The notes: generated by a model not told the origin, from the sequence alone. A DNA stretch of 5,706 nucleotides from Lutibacter sp. (GCA_003516285.1 DPCK01000110.1:4476-10181), one strand, 5' to 3'; numbered from the stretch's first letter, positions 1 to 5,224 are shown. Program-made: numbers and translations.

Positions 1-43
1 CGATCTTTAAAAAATACCTGACGAGAAAGTGCCTTTTCTTTTG

Positions 44-77
44 GTTCGTTTTCTTTGGGCAAGCAAAGAAAATGAAC
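44..77. repeat. 14-bp palindrome with 6-base loop, probably a dispersed intergenic repeat
   Basis: Bases 44-57 (gttcgttttctttg) pair with 64-77 (caaagaaaatgaac) at 13 of 14 positions. The exception, 48 with 73, would be a G-U pair in RNA. The loop 58-63 is ggcaag. The long stem is visible directly. From memory, very similar sequence recurs in intergenic DNA of Flavobacterium and relatives, so a dispersed repeat is the likeliest reading, though copy number cannot be seen here. No T-run follows on either strand, which argues against a classical intrinsic terminator. The bases around it (1-43 and 78-122) show no gene, and no TAnnTTTG box before the remnant at 123. Confidence 0.6.
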
Positions 78-122
78 AAAAACATAGATTGAATTACAAA
101 ATACCCGATACAAGAAAAAACA

Positions 123-251
123 ATGAGTAACATCATTCTAAAAATAGAAAACCTCTCTAAGCAGTATAGACTCGGCCTCGTCGGTACCGAAGGCCTCCTA
201 GCCCCCGAATGGGGACAGAGCGTTAAAAAAATGTTCGGTGAACATTTTTAG
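123..251 (+). pseudogene. Remnant of a Wzt-type polysaccharide ABC transporter ATPase (N-terminal 21 residues only)
   Basis: An ATG at 123 opens a 42-codon frame that stops at 249-251. Its first 21 residues (beginning MSNIILKIENLSKQYRLG) match, from memory, the N-terminus of Wzt-like ATPases that export O-antigen or capsule polysaccharide in Flavobacteriia. Intact proteins of this type run to about 400 residues with Walker A, signature and Walker B motifs. None of those is present. After Gly21-Thr22 the frame changes to an unrelated tail containing GQSVKKMFGEH, which I do not recognise. Codons 17-34 are much richer in GC than the surrounding DNA. It is best read as the decapitated start of a transporter gene left at a recombination or deletion junction. 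Alternatively it is a small expressed peptide, but it has no visible promoter. Confidence 0.55.
227..249. terminator. Candidate bidirectional intrinsic terminator
   Basis: Bases 227-236 (aaaaatgttc) are an exact inverted copy of 240-249 (gaacattttt), with a three-base loop ggt at 237-239. Read on the minus strand the stem ends in seven consecutive T (231 down to 225), which suits termination of transcripts arriving from the CvfB-like gene that ends at 330. Read on the plus strand it ends in five T and overlaps the stop codon of the Wzt remnant. The stem is AT-rich with only two G-C pairs, both next to the loop, so its thermodynamic strength is doubtful. Its place between convergent reading directions supports the call. 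Confidence 0.4.
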
Positions 252-257
252 CGATAG

Positions 258-277
258 GGCCAGCCGGCGCGTTGGCC
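258..277. repeat. Short GC-rich inverted repeat
   Basis: Bases 258-264 (ggccagc) pair with 271-277 (gttggcc), with one G-T pair at 263/272, around the loop cggcgc. It lies in a patch where 21 of 27 bases (251-277) are G or C. No T-run follows on either strand. Its role is unknown. The following bases, 278-329, are an AT-rich filler with repeated aaag/agct-like words and no gene. Confidence 0.35.
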
Positions 278-329
278 TTAAAAAAGTTAAAAGCTCAAAG
301 TAGAAAGCTAAAGATTTTTGATTCCTAAC

Positions 330-782
330 TTATTCCAATAAACTGTCTTTTTGTCCAATTGACCAATCGGATAATTTGATTCCTTCGTCGGAAATGGTGA
401 TCAATTTTTGTCGGAACAATCCGCCAACAGCATTTTTAAAGGCTTTTTTGCTCATTCCCAATTGGTATTTTATTTCTTCCGGAGCTGTTTTGTCGTTCAA
501 TGGCAAAAAACCTTTGTTTTCTTTGAGCGCCTTCAGCAGTTTAATTTCGTAGCTTACAATGGTTTGTTTAAAACCTATGGGCTGCAAACTCACGTCGAGT
601 TTTTCATCATCCCTTATTTTTTTAATGTAACCGGTTAATTGCTGGCCTTCATAAATTTTTTGAAAAAGCTCACTTTTGTAAAGCAAACCTTCAAATTCGT
701 GGTTTACCATCACCGTAAAACCCAATGTTGTGGACTTCACCACCAACAAATCAACCTTATCCCCTATCTTTAATTCTTCCAT
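330..782 (-). CDS. CvfB-like RNA-binding protein, half-length (one S1 domain plus winged helix)
   Basis: This 150-residue protein begins with an S1-type OB-fold domain (about residues 3-67; IGDKVDLLVV at 6-15, DVSLQP at 63-68). A winged-helix domain follows at about 76-138, with the characteristic stretch MSKKAFKNAVGGLFRQ at 110-125. That order matches the C-terminal half of CvfB, an RNA-binding regulatory protein of about 280-300 residues that normally carries further S1 domains in front. The ATG at 780-782 lies three bases after the menD stop codon, so no room exists for the missing half and the two genes are almost certainly cotranscribed. It probably acts in the cytoplasm on RNA, but no target can be named. 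It could be a genuine short family member rather than a truncation, since the frame is clean and both domain ends look natural. Confidence 0.8.
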   Translation of the reverse strand: MEELKIGDKVDLLVVKSTTLGFTVMVNHEFEGLLYKSELFQKIYEGQQLTGYIKKIRDDEKLDVSLQPIGFKQTIVSYEIKLLKALKENKGFLPLNDKTAPEEIKYQLGMSKKAFKNAVGGLFRQKLITISDEGIKLSDWSIGQKDSLLE

Positions 783-785
783 TTT

Positions 786-2474
786 CTACGCTTTTAAATT
801 GTTGAAATATGCTTTTAATATCTGGTCATTTTCTAACCTTGGCGTAAAGATTTCCAAGACCTTCGGAAAGCCGGAATCTTCATAAAAATTAGAAAGCTGT
901 AATTGTAATGCCGTTTCATCTTTGGCGGTGATGTATTCAAAATTGTACATTTTACACAAATGTTCTGCCGTCAGATGGTGTGGCGTTTCAAAATAATCCA
1001 ATGATCCTGATTGTTGCGGACCAGGAATAAATCTGAAAATACCGCCGCCGCCATTGTTAATTACGATAATTCTGAAATTATTTGGAATATAATTGTTCCA
1101 CAGCGCATTGCTGTCGTACACAAAACTAATATCGCCCGTAATAAACAAGGTATTTTCCTTGACTGCATAGGCCGCGCCAATTGCGGTGCTCGTGCATCCG
1201 TCGATGCCGCTTGTGCCTCGGTTACAAAAAATTCGCCAGGTTTTGTCGCTGTCGAACAATTGTGAATACCGAATAACGGAACTGTTGCCCAGCTGCAATT
1301 GGGTATGGTTTGGAATGGTTGCCAAAATGGCACTGAACACTTTTAAATCCGAAAACGCACAGGTTTCCATAAATTCTTGATGTTTTTGCAACCTTAACTC
1401 TTTTTTATGAAGCCAAAATTGTTGGTAATTGCTTTCTTTGGATTTTTTTAAAAAGAAAAATTGGCTAAAAAACAGTTGCGGCGACACCTTAAAATGGTGT
1501 TCCAAACAATGAAAAGTATCATATGCCCTTAAAGCATCTGCGTGCCAATGGTGTTTTGGTCTGAAATTTCGAAGCTGTTCCTTTATTTTTTTTGATACAA
1601 TCATTCCGCCAACAGTCAGCAAAATATCCGGTTTGAATTCCGCCAACTCATCTTCCTCAAAAGGAAAAATCAATTTATCGATGCTATTGATGAATTTTGG
1701 ATGTGAAACATTCGCAGTATTTTCAATGAGCACCAATACCGATGGATCTTTTGCCAAATGTTCCAATTGGATTTGCAGCAATTCATCGGGAAAATGTTCG
1801 CCTACCAACACCATCTTTTTTGTGGAAGCATTCCAAATATCGGCAAATTTTTGAAGTTCGTTTACTTCCAGCGGAATTTCCTTCAGCAAAGATTTTTCTT
1901 CAATTTTGACTAATTTCAAGGTTAATTTTTCAGACTCGTCATCCCTATTTTCTTCCGAAGTCATTTCATACAAAGGATCCTCAAAAGGCACATTGATATG
2001 CACAGGTCCTTTTTTGTCGATTGCGGTCTGCAATGCTTTTTCTATGAGTTCCCAATCATTTTCTCCGCCTAAATTTGCGCTGCATAAAATATGGTTTTCA
2101 AACACATTTTCCTGGCGGATGGTTTGTCCGTCCCCAATATCAATCAAATTTGCAGGCCTGTCTGCCGAAATGATCACCAAAGGAATATTGCTGTAAAAAG
2201 CTTCAGCGACGGCCGGATAATAATTGAGCAAGGCCGAGCCTGAAGTACATACCAAAGCAACCGGTTTTCTTGTTTGCTGTGCAATTCCCAAAGCAAAAAA
2301 AGCCGCACTGCGCTCATCGACCACCGACAATGTTTTACTTATTGTCGACCCGTTAAAACCAATAATAAGCGGTGCATTTCTTGAACCTGGAGATATGACG
2401 ACGGTATTTATGGAAAATTTTTCGCAACTTTTTACAACAAGCTGGGCCAATTTATTTTTAGGAAATTCCTGCAT
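786..2474 (-). CDS. menD: 2-succinyl-5-enolpyruvyl-6-hydroxy-3-cyclohexene-1-carboxylate synthase (MenD)
   Basis: MenD is a thiamine-diphosphate enzyme of menaquinone synthesis. It decarboxylates 2-oxoglutarate and adds the succinic semialdehyde unit to isochorismate. The 562-residue length is normal. Visible signatures are SPGSRNAPL (28-36), the ThDP-activating Glu54 in VDERSAAFFALG, TSGSA (78-82), SADRP (103-107), DGQTIRQ (115-121), NRGTSGIDG (418-426), and the ThDP/metal motif from GD at 447-448 to NN at 473-474, followed by GGGGIF. Ser31, Arg32, Gln117, Arg402, Arg419 and Ile424 appear to align with E. coli substrate or cofactor residues Ser32, Arg33, Gln118, Arg395, Arg413 and Ile418, so the enzyme should be active. 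The ATG start at 2472-2474 lies just downstream of paired TAACTTTG boxes. MenF, its substrate supplier, is upstream but separated by a lipoprotein gene and a repeat cluster. Confidence 0.97.
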   Translation of the reverse strand: MQEFPKNKLAQLVVKSCEKFSINTVVISPGSRNAPLIIGFNGSTISKTLSVVDERSAAFFALGIAQQTRKPVALVCTSGSALLNYYPAVAEAFYSNIPLVIISADRPANLIDIGDGQTIRQENVFENHILCSANLGGENDWELIEKALQTAIDKKGPVHINVPFEDPLYEMTSEENRDDESEKLTLKLVKIEEKSLLKEIPLEVNELQKFADIWNASTKKMVLVGEHFPDELLQIQLEHLAKDPSVLVLIENTANVSHPKFINSIDKLIFPFEEDELAEFKPDILLTVGGMIVSKKIKEQLRNFRPKHHWHADALRAYDTFHCLEHHFKVSPQLFFSQFFFLKKSKESNYQQFWLHKKELRLQKHQEFMETCAFSDLKVFSAILATIPNHTQLQLGNSSVIRYSQLFDSDKTWRIFCNRGTSGIDGCTSTAIGAAYAVKENTLFITGDISFVYDSNALWNNYIPNNFRIIVINNGGGGIFRFIPGPQQSGSLDYFETPHHLTAEHLCKMYNFEYITAKDETALQLQLSNFYEDSGFPKVLEIFTPRLENDQILKAYFNNLKA

Positions 2475-2494
2475 TTACACTTCAAATTAATTTG

Positions 2495-2512
2495 CAAAGT
2501 TAAACAAAGTTA
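2495..2512 (-). promoter_or_regulatory. Tandem Bacteroidota -7 boxes upstream of menD
   Basis: On the minus strand TAACTTTG occurs twice, at 2502-2495 and 2512-2505. Both copies match the -7 consensus TAnnTTTG and are offset by exactly 10 bases. The nearer one would start transcription roughly 14 bases before the menD ATG. I see no good TTTG -33 element at the usual spacing for either, only an A/T run. A third TAnnTTTG match (TATTTTTG, 2573-2566) lies further upstream. Confidence 0.5.
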
Positions 2513-2673
2513 TGTTCATATTTTTTATGAAAACGGAGTACTTTTAAGTAAATATTACAAATTTTCAAAAATATAACCTGAAGGATAAACAGCTATGCAA
2601 TTTTACATTTGCAAACAATGTTGTCCGATAAAAACTCATTGCATTTTATAAATCTCAATCCACAATGGGACTT

Positions 2674-2700
2674 AACAAACAGGTCGCCCCGATGGGGCTT
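2674..2700 (+). repeat. Repeat copy A (left arm)
   Basis: This copy reads aacaaacaggtcg followed by gcccc-gat-ggggc and tt. It forms a 5-bp hairpin with loop gat and is followed on the plus strand by ttgttttt, so it looks terminator-like in that direction, although no plus-strand gene precedes it. Confidence 0.75.
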
Positions 2701-2726
2701 GTTTTTAATGAAAAACTATTTTCTAC

Positions 2727-2750
2727 AAGCAGGTCGTCCCGATGGGACTA
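2727..2750 (+). repeat. Repeat copy B (internal variant with compensatory change)
   Basis: This copy shares caggtcg, cccgatggg and ct with copies A and C, but the hairpin is gtccc-gat-gggac instead of gcccc-gat-ggggc. The two substitutions fall at paired positions (2737 and 2747), turning a C-G pair into T-A and keeping the stem intact. Confidence 0.7.
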
Positions 2751-2756
2751 AAAACA

Positions 2757-2784
2757 GCTCCGTAGGAGCGAAATGTTTGTAGAA
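2757..2784 (+). repeat. gctcc/ggagc hairpin with gaaatgtttgtagaa tail
   Basis: Bases 2757-2761 (gctcc) pair with 2765-2769 (ggagc) around loop gta. The tail gtttgtagaa (2775-2784) pairs with ttctacaagc (2721-2730) on the far side of copy B: eight perfect pairs, a G-T pair and a final C-G pair. Copy B and this hairpin would then form a closed three-way junction. I remember this element as a frequent Flavobacterium intergenic repeat. Confidence 0.65.
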
Positions 2785-2805
2785 TATTGTAAAAAGTCAG
2801 GTTTA

Positions 2806-2832
2806 AAGCCCCATCGGGGCGACCTGTTTGTT
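2806..2832 (-). repeat. Repeat copy C (right arm, inverted copy of A)
   Basis: This is the exact reverse complement of copy A over all 27 bases. Read on the minus strand it is the first repeat met by transcripts leaving the DUF3124 gene. Confidence 0.75.
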
Positions 2833-2920
2833 TTGAAAAATTTAACCGGACAATAATGATTTACAAATTGGAAAAGATCCGATTTAATCACAAAATAATT
2901 GCTTTTGGTCGGTTCAAATT

Positions 2921-3430
2921 TTAGTTAATTCTTCTGCCTTGTGTAGTAAACGACAAACCCTGTTGGCCTGATGTTGAAATCATAATTCCTTCAAAAAATG
3001 GTTCGTTGGCGTTTTTAGAAACCTTCCATTCAAACAAGAAATTGGCGCCTGTTCCGCCTTCTTTATCAATTTCATCAATCACAATTTCTGCAGTTTCCAT
3101 CGGAGCAAGGAAAATTGGTTTTTTAAGGTAAGACCTGATTTCTTTACCCTGGGTATCGAAATATATTGCTTTAAAAACATAAACTGTGTCTGTTAAATTA
3201 ATGTTTCGCATACTTACCGTTACTGTCAAGTCTTGGGTTCTGTGTTCCGATTGGCTATAAATTTGAGAATAAACCGCCAAATAAGTGTTTCCCGATATCA
3301 GTGAATCATTTAGTTTAAAGTCAATGGTTCTATTTTCCCAATTTTCTTGGTGAATGGAACTTATGACTTTCTTTTGTTCACAGGAATTTATTGTGAGCGC
3401 CAAAATTAATAGTAGAATAATACGTGCCAT
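2921..3430 (-). CDS. DUF3124 family lipoprotein, function unknown
   Basis: This is a 169-residue protein with a lipoprotein signal peptide. A hydrophobic stretch at 4-14 leads to INSC with the lipidated Cys at position 17, followed by a charged EQKK segment. The mature part (about 45-168) matches the DUF3124 pattern as I remember it: YLAVYSQIYS (51-60), a beta-rich middle, SYLKKPIFLAPMETAEIVI (about 100-118), GGTGANFLFEW (125-135), NEPFFEGIMI (141-150) and a closing QGLSFTTQGR. It should be anchored in the cell envelope facing the periplasm. No catalytic residues are known for the family, so no activity is claimed. It lies between menF and menD, with a 96-base gap upstream that holds a promoter-like box and a 446-base gap downstream, so it may be its own transcription unit and not part of menaquinone synthesis. 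The ATG start gives a proper signal peptide. Confidence 0.85.
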   Translation of the reverse strand: MARIILLLILALTINSCEQKKVISSIHQENWENRTIDFKLNDSLISGNTYLAVYSQIYSQSEHRTQDLTVTVSMRNINLTDTVYVFKAIYFDTQGKEIRSYLKKPIFLAPMETAEIVIDEIDKEGGTGANFLFEWKVSKNANEPFFEGIMISTSGQQGLSFTTQGRRIN

Positions 3431-3461
3431 ATTCTTTGTGATTTCATCTCATTGGACCTAA

Positions 3462-3493
3462 CAAATATACATTTTTATCCCCCAAATTACCAA
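3462..3493 (-). promoter_or_regulatory. Candidate promoter of the DUF3124 lipoprotein gene
   Basis: On the minus strand TATATTTG (3469-3462) matches the Bacteroidota -7 box TAnnTTTG. A TTG at 3493-3491 lies 21 bases upstream of it and could be the -33 element. Initiation would fall around 3455, giving a leader of roughly 25 bases before the ATG. Confidence 0.5.
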
Positions 3494-3526
3494 TCTAAAA
3501 TGATTTATGAACGATTTCAGCTACCT

Positions 3527-4621
3527 TTAAAACAGCACTTTTTTCATCACTTCTGTCTTAGACACGGTTTCCTCCCACTCATTTTCAGGAATGCTGTCCG
3601 CCGTAATTCCGCCGCCAACATAAATGGAAGCAACCTTATTCTCCAGTTGCATACAGCGCAAATTCACGAATAAATTGGTGGCATTATTGATATTTAATTC
3701 ACCCAAAAATCCGGAATAATAGGCTCTGTGGTAACCTTCATTCTGCAAAATAAAAGCGGCTGCAACGGTTTTTGGCAAACCACAGACTGCTGGTGTCGGG
3801 TGAAGGGAATTTATGATGCTTTCCAAAGAATCGTCGGACTTCAATTTACCCGAAATATCGGTTCTTATATGCACCAAATTTCCAGCCTGTACCGTAAATG
3901 GTTCAGAAACTTTCAAATTTTCAACAGATTCTTCTAAATTATTCAGGATAAATTCTGTTACATATTGTTGTTCCTGTTTTTCTTTATTTGGCCAAACCAC
4001 ATTGGTCGTTCCTGTATATTTTTGGGTTCCTGCCAAAGCCATCGTTTTAAAATTGCCTTTTTCAACAGTGAGCAATTTTTCCGGAGTTGCGCCCATCCAC
4101 AATCCCACTTCAGGATGAAACCATAAATACACAAAAGCGTTTTTATAAGCCATTAACATTTTTTTAAATGTGTCAAGCACATTCAAATTGGCGATTTTCA
4201 ATGTTTCTTTTCGCGACAAAACAATTTTTTGGGCATTGTTACTTTTGATGAAATCTATGGCATTTTGAACAATTGCGATGTGTTTTTCTTTTGATGAGTC
4301 TGACACTTCAATAAGGTCAAATTTTGGTTTTTCTGCTTTAATTTCATTGATTTCTAGCAGCTCATTATCACGAATTTTTATACTGAAGGAGTCGCATTCA
4401 TCAAAAGGAAAAAATATTTTTTGCTCTTTGGAGTTAAAAGGCGCGAACACAAAGCCCGCTTCATCATAAGATTTTAATTCTTGCAATTCTTGTGTTTTCT
4501 GCACAAAAGCCGTCACCAAATCTTCATTTGGCTTTCTGAACACCACAAATGGTGTTTTTGACTGATAAACACGTTCTAATTCAATAAAAAAATTTGCTAT
4601 ATTTTCAGACAATTGTTTCAA
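3527..4621 (-). CDS. menF: Isochorismate synthase (chorismate-binding enzyme, MenF type)
   Basis: MenF isomerises chorismate to isochorismate, the committed step towards menaquinone and the source of the MenD substrate. The 364 residues are slightly shorter than E. coli EntC or MenF, with the loss at the variable N-terminus. Chorismate-binding motifs appear in order: KIVLSR (132-137, with Lys132 aligning to the MenF general base Lys190), GATPEKLL (177-184), ALAGT (195-199), the acidic TEF (222-224), HPTPAVCGLP (274-283), YYSGFLGE (301-308), IYVGGGIT (333-340) and the IPENEWEET segment (344-352) with Lys355. ALAGT and PTPAV favour isochorismate synthase over TrpE or PabB. The only start upstream of conserved sequence is TTG at 4621-4619; an in-frame TAA lies four codons before it, with no ATG between. 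It follows the hotdog gene by 31 bases and is probably cotranscribed with it. Confidence 0.93.
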   Translation of the reverse strand: MKQLSENIANFFIELERVYQSKTPFVVFRKPNEDLVTAFVQKTQELQELKSYDEAGFVFAPFNSKEQKIFFPFDECDSFSIKIRDNELLEINEIKAEKPKFDLIEVSDSSKEKHIAIVQNAIDFIKSNNAQKIVLSRKETLKIANLNVLDTFKKMLMAYKNAFVYLWFHPEVGLWMGATPEKLLTVEKGNFKTMALAGTQKYTGTTNVVWPNKEKQEQQYVTEFILNNLEESVENLKVSEPFTVQAGNLVHIRTDISGKLKSDDSLESIINSLHPTPAVCGLPKTVAAAFILQNEGYHRAYYSGFLGELNINNATNLFVNLRCMQLENKVASIYVGGGITADSIPENEWEETVSKTEVMKKVLF

Positions 4622-4652
4622 ATTAAATGGTTATAAATCAATAAAATAAAGG

Positions 4653-5069
4653 CTATTTCGGCAAAATAATGTTGGTGAGCCTGCACGTGGAAATTAATTT
4701 TCCCCTATCATCCTCAATCCTGATCTCTAATAAATGTGTGGTTCTTCCTTTATGTATAAATGTTGCCGTTGCAATAACATTTCCGCTTTTGGCGCTGCCC
4801 AAATGATTGGCGGAAAATGCAATGCCCCTCACCATAAATTTATCGTTATCGATCACCAACATAGAAGCCGGACTCCCGACACTCTCGGCCAAAGCCGTTG
4901 TGGCGCCGCCGTTTAGAATGCCATCCGGCTGAAAAACCCTTGTGTTTACCGGCATTTTAGCCACCAAATAATCATCGCCAACATCGGTGTAGGTGATATT
5001 CAAGGTTTCCATCAGGGTATTTTTACATAAAGAATTTAATGTCTGCAATGTTTTTTCTTTTTGATTCAT
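4653..5069 (-). CDS. PaaI/MenI-like hotdog-fold thioesterase
   Basis: This 138-residue single hotdog domain has the central-helix signature of PaaI/YdiI-type acyl-CoA thioesterases: VFQPDGILNGGATTALAESVGS (residues 45-66). Gln47, Glu62 and Ser66 align with E. coli YdiI (MenI) Gln48, Glu63 and Ser67, with Glu the catalytic carboxylate. The position of YdiI His54, normally in an HGG motif, is Asn53 here (codon AAC at 4913-4911). The conserved core strand HKGRTTHLLEIRI (106-118) and the end TCRLTNIIL (128-136) are intact. Placement 31 bases before menF suggests the DHNA-CoA hydrolysis step of menaquinone synthesis, but this is inference from context; related enzymes also act on phenylacetyl-CoA and other acyl-CoAs. 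The ATG at 5067-5069 is the natural start. The gene heads the minus-strand men cluster. Confidence 0.87.
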   Translation of the reverse strand: MNQKEKTLQTLNSLCKNTLMETLNITYTDVGDDYLVAKMPVNTRVFQPDGILNGGATTALAESVGSPASMLVIDNDKFMVRGIAFSANHLGSAKSGNVIATATFIHKGRTTHLLEIRIEDDRGKLISTCRLTNIILPK

Positions 5070-5224
5070 TGGTTGGTGTTATTTGTTAAAATAAATTGCC
5101 TGATTTTAAAGGTTTAGCGGTAAAAAAATTTGATTTTGGCAATTTTAAATAAAAAATGTCAGACCGTAAAAATAAGAATTAAAACTTTAAATAGTACATT
5201 TGTATTTTAAAATCAGTTGAGAAA
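5070..5224. promoter_or_regulatory. Divergent intergenic region with inverted repeats
   Basis: This 155-base region separates the hotdog gene from the divergent pRiA4b ORF-3-like gene. An exact 11-base inverted repeat, ctgattttaaa at 5100-5110 and its complement at 5206-5216, flanks the centre. An 8-base inverted pair (aaattgcc 5093-5100, ggcaattt 5138-5145) could form a hairpin upstream of the hotdog start. For the minus strand the best -7 match is TAAAATTG (5147-5140), with one mismatch. No regulator can be named. Confidence 0.4.
5195..5202 (+). promoter_or_regulatory. Candidate -7 box for the pRiA4b ORF-3-like gene
   Basis: TACATTTG matches the Bacteroidota consensus TAnnTTTG and lies 22 bases before the ATG at 5225, predicting a leader of about 15 bases. 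No clear -33 TTTG is seen at the usual distance. Confidence 0.5.

Larger units (their letters stand above)
2674..2832. repeat. Nested inverted-repeat cluster (two 27-base arms around an inner element)
   Basis: The 27 bases at 2674-2700 reappear exactly, in inverted orientation, at 2806-2832. Each arm contains its own hairpin, gccccgatggggc. The 105-base interval between the arms holds a related variant hairpin (2737-2748) and a gctcc/ggagc hairpin (2757-2769), themselves enclosed by a second inverted pair (2721-2730 with 2775-2784). Folded as one strand, the whole region would be a long stem with a branched head. The words aggtcgccccgatggggc and gctccgtaggagcgaaatg are, from memory, common in Flavobacterium intergenic DNA, so this is probably a composite of dispersed REP-like repeats. 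No transposase gene or target-site duplication is visible. Confidence 0.75.
2475..2920. other. 446-base spacer between the DUF3124 gene and menD
   Basis: No gene is supported here. The left part (2475-2580) is very AT-rich and carries the menD promoter-like boxes. The centre (2674-2832) is a nested repeat cluster, annotated separately. The right part (2833-2920) is AT-rich and I see nothing definite in it. The minus-strand hairpin at 2821-2808 (gccccgatggggc followed by ttt) could weakly terminate transcripts from the DUF3124 gene, but the T-run is short. Confidence 0.7.

Noticed and set aside
3..92. Plus-strand open frame through the left palindrome
   Set aside because: It has no start inside the window, a biased composition driven by the palindrome, and no domain I recognise. 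It does not resemble the C-terminus of a Wzm permease that might precede wzt.
1011..2490. Several antisense open frames opposite menD
   Set aside because: They lie fully or almost fully across a well-conserved enzyme gene, show no family signatures, and are explained as shadows of menD codons.
2604..2611. TACATTTG on the plus strand, a possible promoter for a repeat-containing RNA
   Set aside because: It matches the -7 consensus, but there is no -33 element and no real gene downstream. In AT-rich DNA a single box is weak evidence.
2665..2672. atgggact as a degenerate fourth repeat copy
   Set aside because: Only eight bases match copy B (2742-2749) and the opposite stem arm is not recognisable.
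2618..2782. Plus-strand 54-codon ORF across the repeat cluster
   Set aside because: Most of its length is repeat sequence (copies A and B and the gctcc hairpin). It resembles no protein I know and looks like an accidental frame through the palindromes.
2674..2832. Possible CRISPR array
   Set aside because: The repeats alternate in orientation, differ in sequence and have irregular spacing, and there are no cas genes nearby.
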